A stretch of 34,962 nt of DNA from an uncultured Lewinella sp. GTDB lineage: Bacteria > Bacteroidota > Bacteroidia > Chitinophagales > Saprospiraceae. The DNA lies in assembly GCA_913057725.1 (NCBI GenBank), contig CAJXOS010000062.1:1-34962 (forward strand), read 5' to 3'. Shown here one piece after another: positions 15,744 to 24,066 of the stretch (its first letter is position 1; every line of letters begins with the position of its first letter). Under the pieces are notes generated by a model. That model searched no databases. It was not told the origin of the DNA and saw only the letters and a program-made list of their open reading frames with translations. The translations under genes were made by a program, and so were the position numbers.

Positions 15744-18484
15744 GGCTTGCGTTTATTCCAAAACCAGCCAAGCGCCAAGAGCAATAGCGTACCAGCCAGA
15801 ATTAACCAGATACTACTCCCAAGTGATTTCCTTTCTAGCACCATTGGGCTGGGGTTACCGTAGAAGCTAAGCCCTGCCCAGTAGTAGGGTGTCCGTTGAA
15901 AGGCAGGAATACTTGCATCTTGCATGAAGGCTAGTTTGGCTTTGTGTAAGGCCTTTGCTTTCGCTGTCCCAGTAGCTAATTCCTGGTAAAAATACTTCAT
16001 GATTTGAGCAGTATGCCGGTCATTTAAGTTCCAAAGACTCGCAATGACACTACTGGCTCCAGCATAGAAAAATCCTCTTCCAAGTCCTAATACACCTTCG
16101 CCTTTAGCCAGCTCTCCCGTATTGGTTTGGCAAGCACTCAACACCACCAACTCGGCTGGAAGATGGAGTCTGTACAAATCAGATAGCCAAACGAGCGAAT
16201 CATATAGCGCAATAAAGGGCTGTGCTCGATCAGATACACTTTGCGCGTGCGTCGACAAGTGTAGCAAGGAGTAGGTATCGGCATTCGCCAAAAAGCCAGC
16301 TCTAGTTGCAGAGGCACTGTGCAAGTAATCACCCGCAAACATGGCTTGCAACTCATCAAGTTCCAATTGGCTATTCGGCAAAGCAGGAAATCCGCCCGTA
16401 CTGCCCTCGGAGAACGGAGCCAAGGCCAGTACTCTTCCTTCTTTTTCTTCAGACCGAGCAGACTGTAACTGAGCATGCAGTGCTGTAGAATACGCGTAGC
16501 TCACGCGGGTGGAGTTAATCAAATATGTTTCCTGATCACTTGTATTTTGCGTAATCAGGGCTTCAAAAGGTACATAGGCTAACGGGCCAGAAGGAACGAT
16601 GAGTAGCTGAGGCGGTAATTCCGCAAAAACAGGTTCCAGCACTTCGCTAAATAACTCAAAATTCAACTCAGCAAAGCCTGATGGGTCTTCGGTCAATTTA
16701 CTAGCACTGGAGAAATAATTCAAAAAGGCAGTTACCTTTTCGGATAGAGACGGCACCTCCCCTAAATCAAAAAGCTGTGTTCTCCCATTCTCTACACTTA
16801 GAGCGTACAAGCGGTCTTGCCCCCAGAAATACTGTACCAGGCTAAGTGAATTCGGTAAAAGGTATTGCTCTTGAAAAGTAGAGAGCTCGTCGATAAGCAG
16901 ACCTTGCCGTTCTGGTGAAAACTCCGGATAAGCTTCACTCAGTTTTTGATAGAAGGCAGTCAATTCATCCTCGGCGGTTAGTACGGCTGCACCTTGACGC
17001 TGCGATTGTGAACCGGCTTGCATCATGTCATTTCTTGCCAAGCTCAGTGCTGCTTTTAACCGCTGCTCTTGCTCGCGTAGGTCGCCAGGCAACTGACTCA
17101 GTTTCCTAGTGCGGTCGATTGCCTCGAAAAGTAATATAGCCTGACTCTTTTCAAAGAAAAGGTGTGCCTGCTCGACCGCCTCTATACTATGAGCACAAGC
17201 GATAGCTGCTTCGTAAAAAGGAAGAACTTGTTCCCGCCAAAACAGCTTATTGGCATCATCGTAATGCCCGGCTCTTAATTCATCACTTAACTGATCAGCT
17301 GCTTGGTACCATTCGAGGGCCTCAATTGCCAAGGCGCGTTCCTCAGATTGTAAATATTGCTCTTGTTTGGCCTTGGCCAAATCCCGTAGGTAGATGAAGA
17401 TATCTAGCTTATGCGGGTTTGCAGGCAATAGAAGAATCAATTCATCTGCCTGTGAGTTAGTATCCCAATTTGGCACAAGCGTTTTAAGGGCAGTCCGGAA
17501 TGCCTCCTCTGCCGCAGTTAATTGCCCCTTACGCAAATAGTACTCCCCAAGGTGGTCATAACTCTGGGCAATAATCTCCGGACTCTCACAAGCAACAGCC
17601 TGATCCATTCCTCTAGTCAGCGTGCTGTAAGTCTTCGATAAATCGCCCAAGACCAGAAGCTCATCGCCCAGATTATTAGCGACGATCGCCGCTCTTCGAC
17701 AATCTTCCCACTCTTCAAACCCTTGCAAGGCCTCAGAAAAATAGGCCACGGCCTTGTGGTGCTGCCCAGTTTCAGCATACAGAACACCCAACTGGTTTTG
17801 GCAGGCAGGCAAATCTGGGTCGTCCTCAGCCAACTGGAATAATTCCAGTGCCAGCTGTAAGGTATCTTGAGCAGCAGAATAATCTTTCTGACGACTTAGT
17901 AAACCGCCTAGATCGTTCAAGGCCTTCGCTTTGCCAAGTTGGTCATCATTACCATGAGCCACCCGCATGGCAAGGCGATAGAAATCTGCCGCACTGGTGT
18001 AGGCACCATTGTTCTCCTGCACTTGACCAAGTTGTAGATAAGCAAATAGCAGGCGGGCATTAGCGCCAATCAGGTCATACCAGCTCGCTGCACGTCGCAG
18101 ATACGGTTCCGCTTCCAAATACCGCTCCTGATCCTTTAGGAAATAACCAAGGTTGAAATTGGATTTTCCAGCTCCTAAGGTATCCTTGAGAGCTGTTATT
18201 CCATCCCAGACCTCTACTGCTTCGCTCATGTAGTAGATGGCGGAATCTAGATCATCAATGACATTGTAGTTCCAGACACCAAGGCTGTGCAGGACTAAGG
18301 CATGAGAATCCGGATAAGCCGAACAGTTCCTCAATAAAACCTCAGCCTTCTGCAGTGATTCGTAGTCACCATTGCTTCGAATCTCGGCAACCGATTCTTC
18401 AAGGCCGCAAGGTGCCTCTTGAGCATAAATACGCGAGCAAACAGATAGTAAGACAAGCGTGCAAAGAATAATTCGTGCTGGCAT
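15740..18484 (-). CDS. exported, membrane-anchored TPR-CHAT protease
   Basis: A 914-residue protein: signal peptide (residues 1-22, ending in IYAQ), about six to eight TPR-like helical repeats (about 50-340), a helical linker, and a C-terminal CHAT (caspase-HetF-associated with TPRs) domain. The catalytic pair is visible as histidine 746 in LHLSTHAQ and cysteine 785 in LVVLSACQTNTGE, followed by GEGVLGLGRGFFYAGA and SLWNLND. A single membrane helix (about 890-909) and a basic tail (WNKRKP) end the protein. TPRs and protease therefore face the periplasm. ATG 18484 is chosen over the open extension to 18559 because it begins the signal peptide. It diverges from the SGNH esterase gene and lies near the sigma/anti-sigma/subtilase operon. 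Substrate unknown. Confidence 0.92.
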   Translation of the reverse strand: MPARIILCTLVLLSVCSRIYAQEAPCGLEESVAEIRSNGDYESLQKAEVLLRNCSAYPDSHALVLHSLGVWNYNVIDDLDSAIYYMSEAVEVWDGITALKDTLGAGKSNFNLGYFLKDQERYLEAEPYLRRAASWYDLIGANARLLFAYLQLGQVQENNGAYTSAADFYRLAMRVAHGNDDQLGKAKALNDLGGLLSRQKDYSAAQDTLQLALELFQLAEDDPDLPACQNQLGVLYAETGQHHKAVAYFSEALQGFEEWEDCRRAAIVANNLGDELLVLGDLSKTYSTLTRGMDQAVACESPEIIAQSYDHLGEYYLRKGQLTAAEEAFRTALKTLVPNWDTNSQADELILLLPANPHKLDIFIYLRDLAKAKQEQYLQSEERALAIEALEWYQAADQLSDELRAGHYDDANKLFWREQVLPFYEAAIACAHSIEAVEQAHLFFEKSQAILLFEAIDRTRKLSQLPGDLREQEQRLKAALSLARNDMMQAGSQSQRQGAAVLTAEDELTAFYQKLSEAYPEFSPERQGLLIDELSTFQEQYLLPNSLSLVQYFWGQDRLYALSVENGRTQLFDLGEVPSLSEKVTAFLNYFSSASKLTEDPSGFAELNFELFSEVLEPVFAELPPQLLIVPSGPLAYVPFEALITQNTSDQETYLINSTRVSYAYSTALHAQLQSARSEEKEGRVLALAPFSEGSTGGFPALPNSQLELDELQAMFAGDYLHSASATRAGFLANADTYSLLHLSTHAQSVSDRAQPFIALYDSLVWLSDLYRLHLPAELVVLSACQTNTGELAKGEGVLGLGRGFFYAGASSVIASLWNLNDRHTAQIMKYFYQELATGTAKAKALHKAKLAFMQDASIPAFQRTPYYWAGLSFYGNPSPMVLERKSLGSSIWLILAGTLLLLALGWFWNKRKP

Positions 18485-18571
18485 GTAGGGTAAGGGCAAG
18501 TTTCTTGGATTGAAGGTAGGGTAATTTAAGGGCTTATCGTCTTTAGAGCAAGAAACCAATAAAACACTAAA

Positions 18572-19306
18572 ATGCTAAAACAATCTGTCTTCACTATTCT
18601 CTGTGCACTTCTGTTCTTGACTTGTAATGAGGAAACGCCAGGCCCCAACGTAGTAACACCAAATGATTCGCTTAACAAAATAATGCCGCTAGGTGCATCT
18701 CGGGTAGAAGGAGCACGTCCCGACTTCGAGAGCTATCGTTACGAATTATGGAAACGTCTGGTAGACGGTGGATGGGAGTTCGATTTCATTGGCACCATGA
18801 AAGATGAGTCTGCCTACCCTGCTCATCAAGCTATGAATTTTGATACGGATCATGAAGGTCGCGGAGGCTGGACATCTGGGCAAATCTTGGATGGACTCAA
18901 TGGTTGGCTTAACCAAACTGGAGCTCCGGATGTAGTCTTATTCAGCTCTCCTGGTGGAAACGATGCGCTACAGAATCTATCCTACGAGGAGGCCGTCAGC
19001 AATATCAATCAAATCATCGACCGCTTACAAGCCGCAAATCCCAATATCACGATCATTATAGAGCAGATGGCGCCAGCCATGACTGAAGAAATGACGCCGA
19101 CGCTCACCACCTATTTTGAGCAAATGCAGGAGGAAGTGATACTCATTGCGCAGGCGCAATCGACAGATAGCTCGATAGTCATTCCAGTGGATATGTACAC
19201 CGGCTTTGGTGATAGTCTCCTGGCGGATCCTGTACACTACAACGAGGCAGGGGCAAGCTTCATCGCTGATCGCTATTATGCGAAGCTTGTGGATGTTCTG
19301 CAGTAG
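18572..19306 (+). CDS. SGNH/GDSL-type esterase lipoprotein (CE3-like)
   Basis: A 244-residue protein with a lipoprotein signal peptide (lipobox FLTC, cysteine 18). Block I reads IMPLGASRVEG, so the usual GDS is GAS, but the nucleophilic serine is kept. Block III is seen as GGND and block V as DPVHYNEAG with the catalytic aspartate and histidine. The spacing YRYELWKRLVDGGWEFDFIG after block I resembles carbohydrate esterase family 3 (acetylxylan esterases) and related deacetylases. It is likely an envelope-bound esterase acting on an acylated polysaccharide; the substrate is inference. It stands alone between two leftward genes and ends before a long stem-loop. Confidence 0.88.
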   Translation: MLKQSVFTILCALLFLTCNEETPGPNVVTPNDSLNKIMPLGASRVEGARPDFESYRYELWKRLVDGGWEFDFIGTMKDESAYPAHQAMNFDTDHEGRGGWTSGQILDGLNGWLNQTGAPDVVLFSSPGGNDALQNLSYEEAVSNINQIIDRLQAANPNITIIIEQMAPAMTEEMTPTLTTYFEQMQEEVILIAQAQSTDSSIVIPVDMYTGFGDSLLADPVHYNEAGASFIADRYYAKLVDVLQ

Positions 19307-19341
19307 ATGTGATCCACCTATCACGGCTTTCAGAGGAATAG

Positions 19342-19392
19342 GTTCGGCCGTCCCTTTTCGGCTTAATAAGCCAGCAAAAGAGACGGCCGAAC
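19342..19392. terminator. long nested stem-loop between convergent genes
   Basis: GTTCGGCCGTC (19342-19352) pairs with GACGGCCGAAC (19382-19392). After one mismatch CTTTT pairs with AAAAG. An inner GGCTT/AAGCC hairpin closes the loop. The total is about 21 bp in three blocks. It lies midway between the SGNH esterase and subtilase genes and probably terminates both, although neither side has a long T-run. Confidence 0.6.
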
Positions 19393-19406
19393 GCCTGTGA
19401 TTGTAT

Positions 19407-21557
19407 CTATAGTTTAATCAACTTAGTACTCCACAATTTGGCTCCTTCCTGCACACGTACAATGTACATACCGGCAGGAAGTGCTCGAATATCGAGTTCT
19501 ACTATCTGATCCCTACTCCAATTCAATTGGTCGAGCTGATGTAGGATGCGACCGTCTAAACTTAGTACTTGAAGACTCGTTGAACCATGGTCTACTTGCG
19601 AACGCAAGAATACCTGATCATTAGCTGGATTAGGATAGACCGTAAATCCATCTTGGCTGATACCTGGCCCCAAGTCTTCATCATCCGTCAAACAGAAGAT
19701 ATTGAGATTTAAGCTACGACCATCTACCACCTCATCCGTGTATTGTGGCAACTGCGTAGCACACTCCAGCACCCGCACATCAGCTTCTAACGGCCCAAAA
19801 CAGTAAGACTTCGCTAAAGCTGCACTAACTACCGGCGCTGCCATAGATGTCCCCGATTTCGTCCCAAAAATATGCATCTGCGGAGCGGTAGGGCCAGGCC
19901 GTGGCAAAGCGGACCTGATATCTACACCTGGTGCAGCAATATCCACCAGGAGCTGGCTGAAGTTAGAGAAGTCAGCTATTCCAGCATTGCCATTCACATC
20001 ACTGCTATCTGCCGCAACGCTGATGATATTTACATTATCATAGCAGGCTGGATACTGCAAAAGTGTATCCAATTCGATACCCTCATTCCCAGCAGCGGTG
20101 ACCACATACAGACCATTCACATCCGCCGTATCTAAAGCATTTTGCAAGATAATACTCGGATCACCGTAGAAGCCCCAACTGTCGTTGATCACAGCGGCGC
20201 CGTCCTCAACCGCCTGATAGGTTGCACAGGTCACGTCGAAGAGCGTTGATATACCGTGTTCATCATGTGTCTTGTAAGGCAGTATTTGATAGGTACAGCC
20301 ATCGGAATCATAAGACAATTGCCGCAGGGTTTCCGCTACAATTCCGGCAACGTGGGTTCCATGCCCATTGTCGTCGAAGACATTGTTGAGGCTATCCACG
20401 TAGTTCCACCCAATAGGGTCATTTATGATACAGTTATTATCATTGTCCAACGCGTCCTCTAGACTATCATCACTGCGATAGATGAACGGTAATATGCTTT
20501 CGTGGGTAATGTCTACTCCAGTATCAAGGATCGCTATCTTGACGGCATCCACGGGACTCAGAGGGAAGCTGCTGATATCCGCTGCCGTAAGTCCCATGAT
20601 AGGCACGTCCGCGATATCTGCTAGTTGTGTACCATTGTAGTAGTTGAGATCTACACCATCAATCTTCGAGGTACTACCTGTTCCTTTCTTGTTGGACAAG
20701 ATACCGATCGTCCCTCCAAAGGGGTGTAGTGTATCGCCGTAGTTAAGTACGTTATCCGTAAGCTCCCATAACTCGATTCGGTTACAGGCGCAGGTATCAA
20801 TCCGCACAGCGCCTACAGTATCGCGGAAGAGCTGCTTCTCCACCTCGGTGACACCCGTAGCAAACTGAACGACCAATTGTTGTGGCACATAGGCCCAACC
20901 CGCAGTATCAACTTCGTAATCGTCATATGGAGCGCCAAATGCGGCCAGGCTATCACCAAAGAATTCCGGGCGAGTCTGTGGAAATGGGTAACTGTCGAAG
21001 AACTGAACATCATCGATCAACCAAAAATAATACTGGCCGATAAATTCAAATTCTACTTGAACAGCATATTCTCCTTCCACCGGAGCGACACTACTCAGAT
21101 CAATAATCTGCAGGTCGCCGTTATCTGTTTCGATATTCGTACCCAGGTTTTGGTTGAGGTCCAAAGTAAGCGCAGGTGCTCCGTTGATGTAAATGCGGAC
21201 TCGAGTAAAAGTATTTGCTGCCGTGTACTTGCGGCAGTATTGCGTGAATCGTAGGAAGAGCTGATCCTGATCAACGAATGTAAACGGACGAGAAATGATC
21301 TGTCCGATATCCGATTGCGGGTTGGCTTTGTAGCGGATCGAGCCCCGACCGGATACAGAGCGAATCGAATCCCGATCGTCCCAGTAGCTATCTGGGAAAT
21401 CAGAAGCACCATCGGAGGACCAATCCCAGCCGTTATTGGATTCCCATCCTTCTAAACCTTCATCAAAGGTATTTTGATCCAAAAGTGTTTGAGTCTGAGT
21501 GGGCAATGCGTATAAAAAGCATGCAAGGAGGTAGATTAATTGGGTCTTTAGCTTCAT
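19407..21557 (-). CDS. S8 subtilisin-like serine protease with T9SS sorting domain
   Basis: A 716-residue secreted protease. A signal peptide (1-23) is followed by a jelly-roll-like domain (about 25-190) with WESNNGWDW and FWLIDDVQFF, a probable propeptide (about 220-265, PQQLVVQFATGVTEVEKQLF), the S8 catalytic domain, and a C-terminal T9SS type A sorting domain (about 640-716, with YPNPANDQ and LPAGMYIVRV). The triad is complete: D345 (ILDTGVD), H399 (NGHGTHVAG) and S571 (SGTSMAAP), with oxyanion N491 (AAGNEG). It is thus exported by the Sec and type IX systems to the cell surface or medium. It lies 68 bases after the anti-sigma-like gene in the same direction and is probably in its operon. 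Confidence 0.95.
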   Translation of the reverse strand: MKLKTQLIYLLACFLYALPTQTQTLLDQNTFDEGLEGWESNNGWDWSSDGASDFPDSYWDDRDSIRSVSGRGSIRYKANPQSDIGQIISRPFTFVDQDQLFLRFTQYCRKYTAANTFTRVRIYINGAPALTLDLNQNLGTNIETDNGDLQIIDLSSVAPVEGEYAVQVEFEFIGQYYFWLIDDVQFFDSYPFPQTRPEFFGDSLAAFGAPYDDYEVDTAGWAYVPQQLVVQFATGVTEVEKQLFRDTVGAVRIDTCACNRIELWELTDNVLNYGDTLHPFGGTIGILSNKKGTGSTSKIDGVDLNYYNGTQLADIADVPIMGLTAADISSFPLSPVDAVKIAILDTGVDITHESILPFIYRSDDSLEDALDNDNNCIINDPIGWNYVDSLNNVFDDNGHGTHVAGIVAETLRQLSYDSDGCTYQILPYKTHDEHGISTLFDVTCATYQAVEDGAAVINDSWGFYGDPSIILQNALDTADVNGLYVVTAAGNEGIELDTLLQYPACYDNVNIISVAADSSDVNGNAGIADFSNFSQLLVDIAAPGVDIRSALPRPGPTAPQMHIFGTKSGTSMAAPVVSAALAKSYCFGPLEADVRVLECATQLPQYTDEVVDGRSLNLNIFCLTDDEDLGPGISQDGFTVYPNPANDQVFLRSQVDHGSTSLQVLSLDGRILHQLDQLNWSRDQIVELDIRALPAGMYIVRVQEGAKLWSTKLIKL

Positions 21558-21625
21558 AGAGCTTAATAGTGTTTATCAAGAAATTAGGGTTGTCTTATTC
21601 TACGGGGTTCTCCACTTGGCTGGAC

Positions 21626-22357
21626 CTACTGGAGCTCTTGTCGAAGTAGCTCCGCCTTACTAGCCAGTGAGAAATCTCTAAAGTCAGTTTGCTGCAATAG
21701 CTCTCGAGCGGACTCATTATTCCCTTCTTTTAAGTGACAGAGAATCAAGTACCAGCTTCCATATTCACGTAAAGCCGTTTGCCCTCCGGCTAAAGTTTCA
21801 AAAGATTGCCGTGCCGCTGTCAACTGCCCCGTTTCCAGTGCACTGATTCCCAAGGCAAGTAATACCTGAGGATCAGTCGGCGCCTGCGCGTTCAATTCCG
21901 CCAGAGCCTCATAGGCAGCTTGATAATCGCCAGCCTCAAAAGCTTGTTCCGCCTGTGTCGCCAGGGCTTCTTCCCCACCCTTTTCTACTAGTGCTAAGGG
22001 TGGATGTTCCGCAAACTGACTGTAGAGATCATTGCTAGCAAACGGATTCCAAACGAATAACAACAAAGCAAAAGTTGCAGCCACTGCCACCGCATAATAT
22101 AAGCGCCGACGGGCAAGCTGTCTAACCTTTGGTTTAGCCATTCGGCCAAAATGCTCCTGCGACAGGGATGCCATTTTTTCTTGCAAACCCGGCAGTTGCG
22201 CTTGTGTGCGTAAGTACGTGTCCATCTGCTGGCGCATTTCTAATTCTGCTGCCAGTTCCGGTTCTTCCCAAAACCGATTCTCCAAAGCTTCGCGTTCTGC
22301 TGCTGGCAGTTCACCTTGGAGATACTGGTCGATCTTCATGTAATCGTCTGACTGCAT
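21626..22357 (-). CDS. anti-sigma-factor-like protein with periplasmic TPRs
   Basis: A 243-residue single-pass membrane protein. The N-terminal 80 residues (DDYMKIDQYLQGELPAAERE) resemble the short anti-sigma domain that pairs with ECF sigma factors in Bacteroidota; zinc-binding cysteines are absent. One membrane helix (about 87-105, AVAVAATFALLLFVW) follows, then a C-terminal part with TPR-like helices (AFEAGDYQAAYEALAELNA and ALGISALETGQLTAARQSF). The gene starts four bases after the sigma factor's stop and ends 68 bases before the subtilase. Position and layout suggest that it holds the sigma factor at the membrane and senses a periplasmic signal through its TPRs. An alternative ATG lies six codons downstream. 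Confidence 0.85.
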   Translation of the reverse strand: MQSDDYMKIDQYLQGELPAAEREALENRFWEEPELAAELEMRQQMDTYLRTQAQLPGLQEKMASLSQEHFGRMAKPKVRQLARRRLYYAVAVAATFALLLFVWNPFASNDLYSQFAEHPPLALVEKGGEEALATQAEQAFEAGDYQAAYEALAELNAQAPTDPQVLLALGISALETGQLTAARQSFETLAGGQTALREYGSWYLILCHLKEGNNESARELLQQTDFRDFSLASKAELLRQELQ

Positions 22358-22361
22358 GATG

Positions 22362-22922
22362 TTAGTTTTGAGCCTGATAAAGTGTTCGCCAACGCCCTAC
22401 ACAGGCGTTCTTACGACGGTATACGGTATTCGCGTCAGTCATGCCCAAACGTTCCGCAGCCTCTGCAGACGAGATGCCTGAGATCAGTAATCGGAGTAGT
22501 TTCTGGCAGAGTTCACTGAGCTCCTGAAAAGTATTATCCAGTCGCTTTTGGCGAATCTCCTCTTCTTCCACTGCCTCCAGCACAGAAACAGTGGAATTAT
22601 CATCTTTATATTTCTCTTCTTCCTGAAGTCTTACCTCTGCCTCCTTATTTTTTTTACGAAGTTGATTCAGCCACTTGTTCCGACAGATACTAAACAGCAA
22701 GCCGCCAAGCGGGCAGGTGAGGACGAACTTGGGATCGTTAGCCTTTTGGTGGAGAGCAATTATCGCTTCCTGGAATACATCTTGAGCATCTGCAGCCTGC
22801 CCATTATTCTTAATAACCCATCGCAAAATGACAGGAGCATGCTCCTTGTAAATTCGGTCCAAAACACCGAATTCTCCCTTGCGTAAGTCCAGTATTATTT
22901 GTTGGTCAGGATGTGCTTGCAT
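22362..22922 (-). CDS. ECF-type RNA polymerase sigma factor
   Basis: A 186-residue sigma-70-family protein with region 2 (about residues 20-90; DAQDVFQEAIIALHQ, then LLFSICRNKWLNQLRKK) and region 4 (about 125-180; ELCQKLLRLLISGISSAEAA and GMTDANTVYRRKNACVGRW). A charged linker lies between. The tail of region 4 (RRKNACVGRWRTLY) is typical of a Saprospiria-type ECF group. ATG 22922 is chosen; an extension to 22952 adds ten unlikely residues. It is the first gene of an operon with the anti-sigma-like protein and the subtilase. Autoregulation is usual for such genes, but its promoter motif cannot be told from one copy. Confidence 0.92.
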   Translation of the reverse strand: MQAHPDQQIILDLRKGEFGVLDRIYKEHAPVILRWVIKNNGQAADAQDVFQEAIIALHQKANDPKFVLTCPLGGLLFSICRNKWLNQLRKKNKEAEVRLQEEEKYKDDNSTVSVLEAVEEEEIRQKRLDNTFQELSELCQKLLRLLISGISSAEAAERLGMTDANTVYRRKNACVGRWRTLYQAQN

Positions 22923-23055
22923 AGTCAAACAATTATAATAAAACTCTAACAATAATCGTCAGAATAGGCCTCGAACAGGACAATGACTCCGGTATCCCCA
23001 GGATTTTTTCGCATTTTTAGGGATACATGGAATTATCATCAACCTGAAACTCTGC

Positions 23056-23853
23056 ATGCTTTTAAACTGTCCAAATTGCAAAAGCCCGGTCGGCGGGGAG
23101 GCCGTTAATGTCCCCAAGAACATTGCACAATGCCCGGAATGTGATAGCGTCTTTCGGATCAGCGATGCGCTCGACATGGACTTCGATAATGAGCATAAGA
23201 CACGCATCCTAATGCCTGAGGGGATAGAAGTAGTCCCTGGTCTACAATTGGACATTAAGCTTATCTGGCGAAAACTGAGCAGGTTATCGATGTACTACAT
23301 CATCGGTGGCATATTTGCAGGAACTGCGATTCCAGTGACACTCCTGCTTTGGAATGAGCTTCCGTTAATCGTTCTAGCCACCATGTCCTTGTTCTTACTA
23401 GTTGGTCTATCTTTTCTGTTCAGAGCGATTTCTAACTCCATCAACACCACCTACATCACTGCCTCTTCCTTTGACCTTCAGGTGGAGCATCGCCCGATTA
23501 ATTTCTTGGGCTGGCGTGACCAGGTTATCGACCGGGAGAATGTTACTCAGTTGTTTGTCGAACGTTACGAGGAAAGTAGAACTAATGACCGTGCGAATTA
23601 TGCGCACAATTTGCTGGTAGTCCTTAAGGACGGCAGCGAAGTGAAGCTCATTAGTGGCCTCAAGGAAGCCAAAGTAGCCTTCTATCTAGAGCACCAAATA
23701 GAAAAACGGCTTGGACTGGACGACCGCCCAATGGATGGCGAATATATCCCCGGCCAAAGTGACAATCGCATGTTACTCAAGTCCTTGCAACAGCTAGATA
23801 AGATGCCGAAATTCCTTCAGCGCATTGTAGAGAAGCAGTTTAAAGATCAATAA
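23056..23853 (+). CDS. zinc-ribbon membrane protein, 265 aa
   Basis: The N-terminus carries a zinc ribbon of four cysteines (C5, C8, C26, C29; NCPNC and QCPECD) like those of MJ0042/zinc-ribbon 5 domains. Two membrane segments follow (about 78-98 and 102-120). A soluble domain of about 145 residues follows, with strands such as SFDLQVEHRPINFLGW and LLVVLKDGSEVKLISG that recall a PH-like (bPH) fold. It is a conserved-looking protein of unknown role, probably bound to the inner membrane with both ends in the cytoplasm. It diverges from the sigma-factor operon with a 133-base gap and has no cotranscribed neighbour. Confidence 0.82.
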   Translation: MLLNCPNCKSPVGGEAVNVPKNIAQCPECDSVFRISDALDMDFDNEHKTRILMPEGIEVVPGLQLDIKLIWRKLSRLSMYYIIGGIFAGTAIPVTLLLWNELPLIVLATMSLFLLVGLSFLFRAISNSINTTYITASSFDLQVEHRPINFLGWRDQVIDRENVTQLFVERYEESRTNDRANYAHNLLVVLKDGSEVKLISGLKEAKVAFYLEHQIEKRLGLDDRPMDGEYIPGQSDNRMLLKSLQQLDKMPKFLQRIVEKQFKDQ

Positions 23854-23969
23854 GGCGTTTTTTCTCCAAATACTATTTGGCAAAATCTCGACTCCCCCAT
23901 CAAGACTTTGTATTTCTAAAAATATTAAAGACAGTGCTGAAAATTACCGCTCAAACATTGGTCGTATCG

Positions 23970-23977
23970 TACCTTTG
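23970..23977 (+). promoter_or_regulatory. -7 element of the fructose-1,6-bisphosphatase gene
   Basis: TACCTTTG matches TAnnTTTG exactly. It predicts a leader of about 85 bases before the ATG at 24067. No TTTG is found at the -33 position. Confidence 0.45.
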
Positions 23978-24066
23978 CAGGTAACAAATATGCCCTGTTT
24001 GCAAGTATGCATCTGGACAACAGCAAAGCTAGCTTGCGAACATAAACCAATAACCACCACGTTCTT

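Noticed and set aside
15740..18484. Part of a type III-E CRISPR (Craspase) locus because of the TPR-CHAT protein
   Set aside because: No gRAMP/Cas7-11, Cas1, Cas2 or repeat array is present. This CHAT protein is exported and membrane-anchored, unlike the cytoplasmic Craspase subunit. Only the mechanistic parallel is kept.
22959..23255. Minus-strand frame of 98 codons upstream of the sigma factor
   Set aside because: It is antisense to the zinc-ribbon gene, whose four cysteines and membrane segments mark the true frame.
23861..23880. Terminator after the zinc-ribbon gene (CCAAAT/ATTTGG with a nearby T-run)
   Set aside because: The stem is only six AT-rich base pairs with a three-base loop, and the T-run precedes it on the plus strand. 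Too weak to call.
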